A stretch of 64,000 bases of DNA from assembly GCF_002234675.1 (NCBI RefSeq), contig NC_019866.2, forward strand, positions 6,429,307 to 6,493,306, read 5' to 3'. This stretch comes from Oryzias latipes (Eukaryota; Chordata; Actinopteri; Beloniformes; Adrianichthyidae). Position numbers and translations under genes: made by a program. The notes below the pieces were generated by a model. That model was not told the DNA's origin, did no database searches, and worked only from the letters and a program-made list of their open reading frames with translations. The stretch's first letter is position 1, and each line of letters starts with the position of its first letter. Of this stretch, positions 33,536-46,600 are shown one piece after another.

Positions 33536-36500
33536 TTACTTTTGAACAGTCAGTTTTGCAGAGCAGTAGGTTTCCCCGTGGTCGTTGGTGGCTCTACAGG
33601 TGTAAACATTGGTGTCTTGCATGCAAACGTCTGTTAAAATCAGTGCACAGCATCCATCTTCATCGTATTCTATCTGCACAGCGGAGGACTCCTCCAGAGG
33701 TTCATCTCCACACAGCCACACCACCTCTGGGTCAGGATATCCTGCACAGACGGTAGAATTTAGAGTTCGACTGAGCAGAGATCAGATCAAATCAAGATGT
33801 GGATCTTTAGGAGATGTTAAAAAATTCACTAAATATTTTCAACATAAAAGTCTGGCAGAACTGTTCTTTTATTTACATCCTTAGATTTTACGTGTGAAAA
33901 TATTTGAGACTCTTCTTAAGGCAAAAACATTCTGGCTGAGTGACACTTTTAAGTAAAAAACAAAAGATTGGGCAGTTTTAAAGAAGCCAGCATGTACCTG
34001 TGAGGTTACAGGACAGACGGGCAGAAGAGCCCTGAGTTACAGTCTGATCTTCCAACTTCTGCGTGAACACAGGTGGACCCTGCATCTTAAGTTCCAAAGA
34101 CTGTAGAGCGCACTTTGCTTCGGGGCTCATGAGTGAGACTACAAGACAAAAACAAAGTTGAATCTTGAAAATAAAAAGATATTCTTATAGGACAGACGTC
34201 CACAAAGCTCTCACCCTCTCCAGGGGTTGTTGGAGACACACAGCTGTCACTTTTAGACAACAGAGTCATTCTCTTTAGGGCGAGCATGGCCTTTCCAGCT
34301 TTCTATGAGACAGAATTATATACATGAAGAGAAAGAAGTAGCAAAAACTCAACATTACTGATGTTTTCTTTTTGCTTGGGTTTTACCTTCCACTTTTGCC
34401 TGGCTAAAAACCTCTTCATCTTCTCTTTGGACAGACTCTTTGTAGAGGTGAGGTCTCCAGAATCAAAAGCAGCGATCCAGGGATGAGCGAGGGCTTCTTC
34501 ACAGGACATCCGTCGCCTGTAAATAGACAATTGTGAGCGGCTGATTCAGGTCAACGTCTGGAGGAAGTGTTGTGCTTGAATTCTCACCTGGGGACTTTGA
34601 CAAGCAGGGAGCTGATGAAATGTTTGGCCTCTTCGGTTATATCGCTAAAGCTCTCTTCATCAAATTCCCACTGAGCTGATGTGACCAGGGCCAGAGTCTC
34701 TGCATCACTTTCTCCTTGGAAAGGAGACTCTCCACTGAGCCTGGACACAGAATTGGAGGGGAGCAGATGTCGACTTAGAAAACATGTACAATTGATTTGT
34801 GTGGCCACTAGGTGGCACAAACGAGCTTTATTTAAATGTAATTTTTGACTGACAGGAAATCTAGATAAAGCAAAACACAAAAACCACAAAACAAATACTA
34901 ACCTGATGTGACATAAATCAACTTTTATGTGTAAATAAAGGCACATACCAGATATACGACACAGGCAAATAAAAAATAACACTCATTTCATGTCTTTATG
35001 GGAGATGAAGCTTCTAGAAACCAAGTTTTCATGTTTTCAGGCAGAAAAAGCATGACCGTTTCCAAATATTTAAATACTTAAGAACTTGTGTGTCTTTGGC
35101 TTTTTGGAAACAAAATTTTACAACATCAATTTATATTTGCATTGGACTTGGCACCTCTATCAACACTCTGAAAGGGCAGAGGAGTGACTTACAGGATGTA
35201 GCAGATAACTCCAACGCTCCACATGTCAGTGGCCAAATGCACAGGCTCATAGTTGATAACTTCAGGTGCAACAAACTCGGGAGTTCCATGCATCACCTTC
35301 AGAGGTGTCTTATCATCTGTTGAAGATACATTGCCATATGATAGCTATAACACTCTCATGCTAGATTCACACTGCCCTCTGCAACCCGTGTTCCAGTAAC
35401 CGCATCCAATTAAAAGTCTATGTAAACGTGCATTTCGAGCTTCCACATTAAAAACACACGTCACCATACAAGTATTGGAAGTCAATATTTAGGTTTTACA
35501 TAGATAACGTATGGCAATTGAACACGTGTTGAAGGTTAAACTGGTTGAACTTTGAGCAATCAGAGACTCAGATTTGGTAGCGACGCATAGATAGCGTCCT
35601 TTTCAATTCAACGAAGTGCCAACCGTTTGAAAATTGATCATGGAGGAGAAATTAATAATTGTAGTTTGTGGACAGTCAGAATTCTTTGACACCAAGTCTT
35701 TCACATATGGAAAAAAAGCTGTGAAAGAAAAAGCCTGGAGCAAAATTTTCCCCGCTTCAACATTTTGCACTAAGCCTCTTCCAGCTGTAGGTACATGTGC
35801 TTGTAGGTACATGTGCTTGTATCGGGTAGCGACAGTCCAGAGTGAACCTGCGATTAGCACGGTCTTGATCGTGCCTCACATGTACAGTACATAGCATTAG
35901 ATTGGCTCCTAAAACAAAATGGAAATGCCATTTTACTTACCGATCTTGCTAGCTAATCCAAAATCAATGATCTTAATGGAGTGACCGTTGGTGTCGACAC
36001 ACACAATGTTTTCAGGCTTGAGGTCCAGGTGAACAATTTTCTGCTGATGAATGTAGGCGACCCCCTCCAGAATCTGCTGCATGTAGCGCACGCTGGCCAG
36101 CTCAGTGTGTTCAAAGTTGTCATCAACAATACGCTCAAACAATTCCCCGCCTGGGATGCTGCAGAAAAGAAAAGAGAAACATGTAAAAATGCATGTAGAA
36201 GTCATAGTGGCAATGAGAATTTAGGATCTGACACTTACAACTCCATAACCATGACCATCTCAGGTTTGTGATCATAAGCAGCCAAACACTGAACCAGCTT
36301 GGGATGATGGAGGTGGTTCATCAGCTCGATCTCTCTGCGTGCAGCCTCTCTTTCTGCAGCTCGGCGTCCTTTATAGAATTTCCCAGCACACACGTGGCCC
36401 GTCTCTTTGTGGGTGAGCTTGAACACCAGGCCAAATTTCCCCCTAAGAAAGCCAGGGGTCAGCTAAGATTAAAAGTCCCATTTCAATCATCTTTTGATCT

Positions 36501-39500
36501 ATTATTATTTAATTTATGTTTTATTTTCTAGGGCATAGTTTCTGCAGAGCGCCAATAGTTCATCAGAAATTCACCCTTGAGTTGTGGGCGTGGCATAAAG
36601 AAACACCGCTCCACTTTCCTCTCCCTGTTGCCTCTAGCTCTCCGTTTCCGCGCTCTTCAGCTAGCTTACAGCCCCTCACAACCCTTACCTAACATGACTA
36701 GAGCAACAACAATGGTGAGCAATATTAGAGTTATCCAGCTGTAGAGTTTTGAGCCAGATTCCAGCTCAGACGAGGAAAACAAAGACATCCATGGATCCAT
36801 TAGTCTGCAAGTAGATGCATCGGAATGGAGCCCAGCAGGGAGCTTGTGCCCCGCCCAGTGTATTTTCTGTCATAAATACGATATTTTCAAACTGCATTTT
36901 TTTTCCCATCTACTCCTGATTTACAACCATTTGAACAAAGAAAAAATCAGAAATAGAGTTTTAAGCTTTTTCTTTGTTTTTTTTATATGTCCTCCATTTT
37001 TAGAAAAATGTTAAAAACACAATTTCCTTCACAGTGGGTCTTTAATCCAAATGTTGCTGATTGCATTGCACCTTCTAAACAGATGCTTATGAATTACTTA
37101 TCCGTTACGATAAGATGAGGTTAATTAAAGTAAAAGAAAATTGCAACTGTTTTACTTTTACTTTCATGTCTGTACATGCTTGTTTTGTAATAACAGCCAT
37201 TCCATTTCTTGAAAGAGATTTCTCTTCTCTGCACTTTTCTGATCCCCGTGAGCCAAAAATCCCCTTAGGCTTGAACTGAAGGAAATCCATATGTAAAAAA
37301 CAGATACTCACATCCCCAACTTCTCTTGCAGAATGTAGTGATCTGTGACTTTATGAGTTGAGTCTATAGTGACGAGTGTATACTCTGGACTAGGGTCGTC
37401 TGGCTTCTCACAATCTAAGTAAAAAGAAACAATAAAACAAGAATAAATGTCTGTTATGTCTTGGATTTGACAGTTTTATGACCCATTCCAACCCACCTTT
37501 CTGTTCCATCCTAACTGCTGATGAAACCGGGCTGGGCTCGCTCACCCCCGCAGGGTTGAAGGCCCTCACTCTGAAGCAGTACTCGTGATTCGGTTGGAGC
37601 CCGGCGCACACTATGTACGAAGTGCTCTCACACTGGTCAGTGAGCTCAACCCAGTTCTCAGCACATCCTTGGTTATTCACCTCAACCACATAACCCACTA
37701 TGGCACTGCCGCCGTCGTAACAAGGGCCCGACCAGGACAGCACCAGACTAGACTCAGACAGGAGGGAGACCACAGGGCACGAAGCCGGGGGCTCAGGTCT
37801 CTCTGATGGGGGGACACATTTTTAGGAGATTTCAGAAAGTTGCTCCACTTTTGTCTTCCTGTTGGTCACAATATGCTAGACCTTACCAATGACAGCAAGG
37901 GTAAGTGTGTGTTGAGCTGAGCTTTTGCGGTCCTTCAGCACCACAGTGTAGCGACCCGTGTGCTGCGGTTCAGCATTTGCAATAACTAAGGTGGTGCTCT
38001 CATCTGTATTCTCCGTCCACAGATCTGTACCATCCACTACCTGCTGGCCAAAAGAATAATGAGAAAAAGGTATTTTGATACAAAAGAAGTTGATATTTTG
38101 TGTTTAAGTACCTCCTCCTTGTTTCTGATCCAGCAGGACGCGACAGGGGGGCTTCCTCTGAAAGAGCACGACAGCTTGGCAGTTTGCCCGGCCTTCACCT
38201 CCAGGTGTTGTGGTGGATTTGTGAAATGTAATACAGGGCCTGCGAAGACACATCACCGTGTTTGGTCGCAAAAGTTCGTTGGAACGTGTACTGAAAGCTG
38301 TCTTCTCACATGAAAACTAGTGTATGCATGTTGACTGAATGTGAACCCAGAATATGACCGTTTCTTTTGAAACTGTGGCATTAAGCAAGTACCGGTATAT
38401 CCATCAGAAACAAGCCAGCCCTTGAGCAATAACTTGATTTAAATGTACCTGCTCTTAGCTTGAAAGCACCAAATATGCACACATGGCTTATCAGACAAAA
38501 AAAAATTCCATATTTGACCTGTCAGTTTCCTCCAGCCAGTTTCTTCTGTCATTATTCAAATACCTCAACATCAAGATGGCAAATTTGAATGCGGCAAATC
38601 TGATAAAACTGAGCCTAAAGTACTTCAGAAAAATTCCATCCATTTTCCACGTCCAGTTCAGGTGACAAACTTAAAGAACAAAAACAAAGGAGATGTGACG
38701 TTGAAGGTTCACTTTGAAATCTTTTGTTGTTGCAGCCCACACCCTGGGGCAGGTTTCCCAGAACGTTCCAACAGCCCGAGCAACATTTTATTAAGAATAA
38801 AACCTAAAAAACGGAAGATAAGCTAAAACTACCTCCCTATCAGCAGTTTTCAAGGATAAGTTGGTTAAATAAACAGACACAGGAGACACGTTTCAACCTA
38901 TTATTTAGAATAAAGCACAGTTACAGCGTTACAGTTACTGAAAGATTAAGACAAAAGGAGTGTTTTGGGGCAAAAATAGTCCAGTTTTCCTCACCTGTTG
39001 CTGAGTTGGCTCTCTTCTTTGGGATGACTGCAGAAACAGATGAAGAGCAGGTAGGTTTTGGCAGCAAGAAACATGGGATGAAGGTGTGTCTCCACTCCAG
39101 CTATGGCTATCAGTCTCCAGGCTGTACTGTTGTGTGCAATGTCCACTTCCCTACATGGTGTTTACTTGGAACTGTGAACTGTTGTGGGTGTTTCAGAAGG
39201 CTACATTGTGTGGAAGTCTTGACTGATTGGTATGTCTGTTTCACGACGGCCAATCAGACAAAAACAGGAAGTTTGTTTCCTTTTAGAGAGTAAAGGAAAT
39301 ATTTCAAGAATTATAAAAACATATGTAAAATATTTTTCTGATGTGCAGAAAATATTTAAAATGCAATGCAAAAAGAGTTTGCATTGCGGTTTTTTCAACA
39401 GACATGAAACAGTCAAAGAGGAAATTGACTTTTTTTTCCTGATAGCCTTGAACTGTTGAATACACACAAGTTAAGAAACAGTTTTGAAGTCATTTTAATC

Positions 39501-42500
39501 CTCGTACCTCTTGGTGACGACACTGGGCTCTGCCTGTCAGGGCTTACAGGTGAGCTGCAGGTGGATCCTTTGAATTTCTGCAACTCATTGCGAGTCGGTG
39601 ATGACTTTCCGTTGGCCTCAATGCTCTTAGATGGTGAAATGGGGAACTTCAAACCACTAAATTTAGTTTCAAAGTCTACATTTGATGCAAGGAATGGAGA
39701 AAAAGAATGAATTCATGAGCAATTGATTTATAAATAGTTTTTAGAATGGTGTTTTGCTCACCTCGGACGCATACAGCCGCGCTGCAGGACTTCTTCCCCG
39801 CACTGTTTTCCACCAGGCATGTATAGGCCCCAGCATCTTCAGGCAGACATTCTCTCACAACGAATTTCACCTCTCTGCCATCAAAGCAAGCTTTCCCAAA
39901 ATGGGCTGCTTCCCCTGATCGTAAAAAAAACAAACATAAAGTCTTTGATATCAATAACAAGATTCTTGGTTTTGGATGATGTTTGTGAAATTCCTGTTGG
40001 ATTGCATCATTTTGTTTGTCTATGGTCACATGATTTCCCAGTTTTTTCATTTCAGTGAAGTATCAAACCCCCCTTTCTTACTTTATGTTACTGGGTAGAT
40101 TACACACTGCAAAAACGGAATCAAATCAAAGTAAACAGACCGTTCTTCTTGTCTAATTTTTGCCTTGAAAAGAAAATGATTTTATCAAAAAAGCTAAGTT
40201 CACATCGGGCATTTGACACACATTCAAGAACATGCATACAGCCCATGGTGTTCAGACTTGCAGCACGATGGCAGTACGTTTTCTACGTAGAGCCCAAAAA
40301 TGTTCGTAGAAGCTTTCGTACCGATGGGTAAACATGAGGGTTTCGAATGGAATTCTAACAGGAAGTGATCACTCGAATGCAAACTCGAATGTTGCCAAGG
40401 GCGGCATGAATGTAGCTTAGAGAACTTAGTGACCAGAATTTCTTCCTCAATTAAGAATTCTTGGTAAGATATTCCGTTTGGCAGATTTATTTTTTAGTTA
40501 TATGGATCAAAAATCAAAAATTCTAATAATTTTTGATTCATTTCTGGGGGGGTCTGTTTTGGCAGTGCAAACACTTTGCCAAGTCTCCCCCCAGTTTGCC
40601 CTATTGAAGTCGCCACCAATTTATTATATATAAACTAACCATGACAGAGGCTCCATTATTGGGATCTCCTGTTTGGTCGAGTTTATTTCTAAAGTTTTAA
40701 ATACATTTTTCGGTTCTGTCGACACGTCAGGAGTCGCCACAAAAAGTAATTTGCATGAGAACTCGCCAGAAGTTTGACAGCACCTGCTCTGTGACTGAAT
40801 CTGGTCCTGAAGTCCCACTCCAATCATTTTTTGATCTATTGTAAAAGCGTTCCCAGTGATCTTGTAATTATAATCATCCCTTTTTTAGGTAAAATGAAGA
40901 AATAAACCTGTGTCAATTTCTAGGTCATAGTTACTGCAAAGCAGCAGTAGTTAATTAGGAATTTGTATCTGATTTTTGGATGGGGCTGTTAGCCTGGAAC
41001 AAAAATGGCCATATTGGTGGCATCCAGCTGGACAGTTTTGAGCCGGATGCCAGCTCAGACGAGGAAAATGAAGAAGTACACAGATCTAGTCGTCTACATC
41101 AAAATATACTGCAGCACGGAGCTGGAGGCTTGCCGATTGTAGATTTTACCTAACTACAAGCTTTTTCCATCATCTGCTCGTGATTCACAATGATTTGAAT
41201 AAAGAAATTCCCAGAAACCGACTTTTAAGCTTAACAACATTTGTCCTCCATTTTTAGAAAAGTGCCACTAAAAACATTGGTGTGAATCCTAAAATCTACA
41301 ATCTTTCGACTACCAATTTACTCTAAAGACCAATGCTTCAGAATCTGGGGAGGGGGGGGGGGGGGGGGGGGTCCAACAAATCCTTTTCAAAGGTGAAGGT
41401 TTAAGTCAAGAGTCACAGATACACCAGCGTAAATTGCTCACCATTGTGTAGCCACATCACTGTGATGGGTTGACTCCCTTTAACAACGCCTCTCACCACA
41501 ATATCACTTCCTTCATCCACACAGCAGTCCTCCAAGGGCTGTATGAAGACGGGGGGCTCCAGACTTTTTAAACGAAACTCTGCAAAGTAGAAAAAAAGAT
41601 TAATAAGGAAAGCTACTTTTACTCCACAGAATCTTGCGGCTCATCTGTGGTTAAATATTCGATTCATAACTCGATTTCATGTTAAATCTGCCACAGTCAT
41701 TACAGCAACCGTGACTATAAATGCATTCCATCAAGGCAGCCCCGTTGTTGTTTTTTGTAAATACAATTTTGCGTTATCATGCTTTGAACGAAAGTGTTTT
41801 GAGTCCTGCCTAAAGCAAAATTCTTTTGCCGTTGGCTGGCTGGAATCCGTGGGTTAATTTTCCAAAGAATTTTACTTTCCCCTCTACCATGTAATTGCTG
41901 ATGTTCTAACGTGTTGTTGAAAAAGTAGATAAGGAACCTTTGTGGGTAAAGAGAATAAGAAAAACGAAATGCAGCTGTAAGGTAGTGAGACCTTTTTTTT
42001 CATCTTCTTTTAATAGCAAACACAAAACAGAATGCAGGTAAAAGGTCCAGTTTTATTTTTGTACCTGCTGTTTGCAATGTTAAATTGTTTTATGACTTTT
42101 GAGGTGGCCTAACTCTTGTTAGGTTATGAATTTAACCTCTTTGAACTGAAGAAATGAAGTTTCTACGCTTCATTTCCTTCTTTGTTTTATAGAACTCTGC
42201 TGAATCAAAGGTTTGCAGTTTACTAGATTCATTTATTTATGGGTAAAACAAGTTTTCTGACAGACAGTTTAAGGTGTCCTTTTTCTTACCTTTAACCATT
42301 TTAATTTGTACAGAGCAGTTTTATAGGCTTTCCCCAGATAACAGTTGAATTTTATATTTTAGATCCAAAAAAAAACAAAGAACAGTAAGAGGCCTCAAGT
42401 ATTGACATAACTCATTATTTAGTTAAAATACTAATAACCTTTGTTTATCCAAAACATTTGCTAAGGAAATTTAGAGGAAAAAAATTCAATTTATCACAAC

Positions 42501-42844
42501 AAACAAGTCCGGATATTAACTTTTACAGCAACAAACTAAATGAAAGTAAAGCAACTTGAATGTATTTCAAGGGCACTAGCTGTTATAGTCATTGTCCTGC
42601 TCAGAAATGTCACATAAGTATGGTAAAACACATGCTATCAGCAACTTTCCTCCTAAAGAAAGTTCCAAATATTTAGTTACTGTTTCCAGCTTGTTTTCCT
42701 GGTCTTACCTGTTTCTGAGCATTTAACCGGGGTCCGGGAATCGATGATTCTAAGCCGACTTGTTTGTGCAGACAATGCATTCGGGGGCTTGATGTGCATC
42801 CTGAAGGTTGACACAAAAAGCTTTTGGCTGCCATCGCCATTCAT
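33536..42844 (-). CDS. myosin light chain kinase (mylk family, mylk5-like)
   Basis: Ca2+/calmodulin-dependent Ser/Thr kinase acting on myosin regulatory light chain. Seventeen coding exons, high to low: 42844-42709, 41579-41442, 39914-39762, 39675-39508, 39027-38995, 38239-38112, 38043-37887, 37802-37497, 37414-37312, 36442-36239, 36158-35941, 35316-35193, 34740-34588, 34516-34387, 34302-34215, 34138-33998, 33741-33536. All phases agree, giving 861 aa. Domains: Ig (about 50-141); Ser/Pro linker; Ig (210-305); Fn3 (306-402, CYDGGSAIVGYVVEV); kinase (430-690) with LGMGKFGLVFKL, CAGKF lysine, HLDLKPEN and DFG; autoinhibitory and calmodulin segment (ARQKWK-KAGKAMLALKRM); C-terminal telokin-like Ig. 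No long actin-binding N-terminus is seen. The first Ig lacks the usual first cysteine. Paralogue name is tentative; further 5' exons are possible. Confidence 0.9.
35355..35860 (+). mobile_element. Harbinger-like relic with MADF/Myb-type N-terminus, in MLCK intron
   Basis: A + strand frame starting at 35640 reads MEEKLIIVVCGQSEFFDTKS, then YGKKAVKEKAWSKI. This is the characteristic start of the MADF/Myb-SANT-like DNA-binding protein of PIF/Harbinger transposons. The frame is cut short. Loosely inverted ends (ATTCACACTG on the left, GTTCACTCTGG inverted on the right) suggest a non-autonomous derivative. It includes a small 16-base direct duplication (GTAGGTACATGTGCTT) near 35790-35825. Confidence 0.5.
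36469..37045 (-). mobile_element. TTAA-flanked MITE, copy 1 (reverse orientation)
   Basis: TTAA at both edges (36469-36472 and 37042-37045). The right terminus inverted reads AAAGACCCACTGTGAAGGAA and the left reads AAAGTCCCATTTCAATCA. The interior contains GCCAGATTCCAGCTCAGACG, shared with copy 2. It occupies most of an MLCK intron and ends 27 bases from the acceptor of the exon at 36239-36442. Non-coding. Superfamily is piggyBac- or Kolobok-like by target site only. Confidence 0.7.
40190..40425. mobile_element. possible small MITE in MLCK intron
   Basis: Left edge AAGCTAAGTTCACATCGGGC and right edge GCGGCATGAATGTAGCTTAG are loosely inverted. The interior includes CGAATG/CATTCGA-type palindromic words. 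About 235 bp, non-coding, no clear target duplication. Confidence 0.35.
40811..41303 (-). mobile_element. TTAA-type MITE, copy 2 (reverse orientation)
   Basis: The left edge AGTCCCACTCCAATCATTTT and right edge CATTGGTGTGAATCCTAAAA are inverted versions of each other. The interior shares TTTTGAGCCGGATGCCAGCT, AGACGAGGAAAA and CCTCCATTTTTAGAAAA with copy 1. Flanking TTAA is eroded. It lies in the intron upstream of the exon at 39762-39914. Confidence 0.65.
41352..41371 (+). repeat. 20-base G homopolymer
   Basis: A run of about 20 G, preceded by GGGGA, on the + strand, 70 bases from MLCK exon 41442-41579. It will read as C in the transcript. The length may vary between individuals or be a sequencing approximation. 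Confidence 0.85.
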
Positions 42845-43083
42845 GTTTGTTTGAGTCTGTAAGCAGAGCAACAAATAAATTACAAAGTCATTTCCTGGCC
42901 TGACTATCGCACTTCCTTTCTTAGCTTCTGTGGTGTGGACTTCTGCCACTCAGACTCTTTTCTACAAAAAAACAAAACCTGTAACTGCTTCTGTCACTCT
43001 CTGCTAGCCCACTGAAGCTCTGTCTTCACTCCTCACACAATTCTGTACATGTGCAACCTCTGTTTTCTCACCCTCCCACTTGA

Positions 43084-43092
43084 CTTTTATAG
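43084..43092 (-). promoter_or_regulatory. TATA box of the MLCK gene
   Basis: On the coding strand the sequence reads GGGGCTATAAAAGTCAAG. The canonical CTATAAAAG lies about 240 bases upstream of the start codon. An untranslated first exon should begin near 43055. Its donor is not certain; the acceptor of the exon carrying the ATG is at 42856/42857. Confidence 0.6.
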
Positions 43093-43099
43093 CCCCACC

Positions 43100-46000
43100 T
43101 ACACAGCAGTGTCTCTTATCTCCTCAGAATCAGTAGAATCCAAACCCTTACCTTTATTGTCATGGATAAAGGACATTCGCAATGCATGACCTAGGAAAAG
43201 CAGAAAAGGGAGGTGGAGATGTGACTTATCTACCTACCCAGCCAAAGGTCACTCAGTGTGCTGTTTGTTGAATCCACCACTGCTTGCTGATGTGCACTGT
43301 CACTCATTGGTGTCTCTTTTTAGTAATTCCATTAAAAAAAGTTTTTTTCCCTCTTTTTATTTTGCTTAGGTGCAGCTTTAGGTTGCAAGACATTAACCTT
43401 ATAAATCACATGTGGCTTTTGGTGACTGAGCAGCTTCTTTGCACATCTTTACCAGACTCATCCATGACTACAGTAACCGGGAGAAGTTTCTATAGGGGCC
43501 TGCTGTTGATAAAACACATGCAGCAGAGACGGTCAGGCCAAGGGAGAACAGCAGGGCTTTGAATAAAATCAAACAACGCACTATTGAGAGAATACATGCT
43601 CAGCTTCACTGCACTAAATCTAAACAAAAGATAGGAGTTTTTTGTTTTTTAAGTGCTGCATATTTGATGTGCAGCAGATCGTTCTAATCTACTCCCATCC
43701 CAAATTCCCAAATTCCACATCAGTGATCACACAAAATAACTCAGTGAGGGGATTGTTTAGTTTCCAAGAGCAAAATCCTAATTCAAACATTTACTGAAGG
43801 GTTTCACACAAAGACATTCTTGTTGGAGCTTGATAAAGATGAGTTTGAGAGTGAATCTGACCTTTTACCATTTGAAGAAAAAGAAAGCCTGCACACAAAC
43901 TAATTTGGAGGTCATCTGTTTATTCAATGTGAACATAGTCAAAAGCACATTCAATTAAATTGTTTTCTTGATTTTCTTCTAATATTTTAAGTGAAACAAG
44001 GCAGTTTTGGGTAAAAAAAACTGCTGTAAAAGTTACCATATTTGGACGGTGCATGCACATATGAACTTGTTTCTAATGAAATTTGACACAAATCTTAAAA
44101 TAAGTCCTGACGGCTTCCTGTGTAGAAAACAGAACACAGCAGGGGAAGTGGGCTGACCCTCTTGCAGAAGAATTAATTATTAGTTCTGCATGTTTTTTTT
44201 TTGAGTGTGCATTTTCACACAAAATTCTACAGCACAATATTTAAAAAAAAAAACAGTGCAGATTTGTGTCCAAAAAATGGTGAAATGGCAGTATTTCACC
44301 ATTCTTTGGACACATGTCTGCACTATGTTTTAACCAGAACATGGAACTTTCGTTGTCCACATCAAATCAAACATTATTTATATAGCACTTTTCCTATAAA
44401 AGCATAACACAAAGTGTCCACAAGCTATCAGACAAGTGAAGTGATAAACTACCCATCATTAAAAACTAACAAAAAATGTATTTTAACAGCATAAGAATAT
44501 AATAAGTTAGTTAAAGTAGTTAAAACAGGCATGTTTTTAAATCTGGATTCAGATTTTAACGGATAAAATGTTAGAAGATGAAAGCAATTGATAAAAAATG
44601 GAAAGCCCAGAAGAAACTTTTCAGAGTAAAGCTGTCACCCACCTACTTTGTTGGAACAATTACACCCCTACATGTCAGAGATATTCCCCGCTGGCTGTCT
44701 CATCGGTAGATCAATGGTAGCCTGGTTCTCCAACAATTCCTCAAAGATCTCCAAAAGCTGATAACTGCAGGTGACAATTTGGTCAATGCGCTGCAACAGG
44801 CCTGCTCCTCAGATGCCCCACGCCGACATTCAGTGTTAGAATTCCAAACACCACAGGACGTCCCCCGAAGGCTCAGCGACCATGCTCGGACAGATCCACT
44901 TGTGCTGTGTTTACGAAACATGGGCGCACAGCGGGAGCGGCGCTGCAGCTCCGACACGTTATGACGCACGACCTGACTTCTTTACGCACAGGAACGGGAG
45001 CCTACAGTTCAGAGGGTCACGTATGCATCCCACAGCCAGACCAGGCTTGATTATATTGTTGAGTATTGTTGAGTTTAGTAAACATTTGAGACAAAAAGTC
45101 TACAAAAATAGATTTATTTCTGACCTATGATAAAATGATGACTGTTGATTATTCTATTTCAACTTCAAAGTTATATCTGTTTGGGGTGAGAGGACTGGGA
45201 TTTACCCGGTTAACCAGTTATTTACATAATTATTTATGTATATTTTATTGTTCATTCTATTGCTTTTATTTTATTTTCACTTTTATGTACGGCGACCTTG
45301 GGTTCCTTGAAAGGCGCCTAACAAATAAAACGTTTTATTCTTCTTCTTATTATTATTATAAAACACTAACGTTTACAGGTCATTCCTCAAAATGCAGGAC
45401 TATTAGGCCTAAATGTGGAGTCCCAGAAGGCATTATATAAGTCCTATTATTTTCATTTATATGTGTATTTATATAAAGGACATTGCAGTCTATGCACTGA
45501 AAGTTTTTTTATTTTTTGTAGACAATTTTTTTCTGCAGGAAAAACTGTTTGTAGAAGATATTGAAATTAAACCTAAATATTTTGTCTGATAGTTATAAGC
45601 TTTCATTGAATCTAGGATAGTTTATGGTTTTTGCTAAAATCACAAAGTATATTGATGGAGCTAATATTGAAAAAGTATCTTAGTGTAGATTTGTAGGATA
45701 ATTTTTGATGAAAGTTTGTCTTGGAAGTCTTATATATCCTATTAAAAATAAAGTGGCTAAAATGACTTTTGTTTTGAAAAATGTTAAATACTATATTCTT
45801 TAATGTGCTGAAAAGGTTACATCATCTAATTTGAGAGCCTTGTTTTACTTATTGTGGTTGGGTGGGATTAAACCAAATTACTAATTTAATCCTATTGCAT
45901 TTAAAGCAGAAAATAGTTATTCTAATAATACATAAAAATGTGTATTTACGTACACACGCATGCCATTTATTTGTCTTCTTCGGGATCTTTGTTTTTGTTT

Positions 46001-46600
46001 CGTTTTGTTCTTGTACCACAGTTTTACTGATAAGGAAACCCTGGACAGGTCCAAAGACAGCTCCTTATATGTAAAAACATTTTCAATATGATACATTTTG
46101 AAAGTAGGCCTAACTAAAGAAGAACTGTGAATGACACAACAAATTAGTCTAAAATTTAACCCTTCTTAATGCAACTAAAGGTCAACTACATCTCTAAATC
46201 TCAACACTTTGAAGAGCAGACAAATAAAGAAATATCTATTACATATGTCTCTGCTTTGTTTTTGGGATTGATCGGAACACGTCTATGCTGATAAACATTG
46301 CCAATTGTCATTTTCTTTTTCTTTTCTTATTGAAAAATACATGCAGAGCTGATCTGTTGATTCCACTACTCAAATGAACTAACATTAGAAAGAATGCTGT
46401 GGGGTCATGCTGGATAGTTACAGGTAGAAAGAAAATTAAAAACAGCAATGGAGAACATTCAATTCGAATAAAACGTAATTTCCATTGATAAAATCTGAAA
46501 CATCTTTACCTGGCAGAGATTTTGGCTGAAGCTACTGTCACCAGAACCGAGAAACTGGCGCCATCTAAAGGTTAGATTAGGTTATTTCCTTAGAGGCTCA
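43100..46600. other. intergenic, MLCK upstream region with LINE tails
   Basis: No gene supported. Two short LINE-like 3' ends are visible. At about 44364-44440 an inverted L2-type terminus reads CAAATCAAACATTATTTATATAGCAC. At about 45285-45360 a + strand end has GACCTTGGGTTCCTTGAAAG and AACAAATAAAACG, followed by a TTCTTCTTATTATTATT run. A GC-richer patch at 44690-45010 has open frames but no recognised protein. Confidence 0.5.
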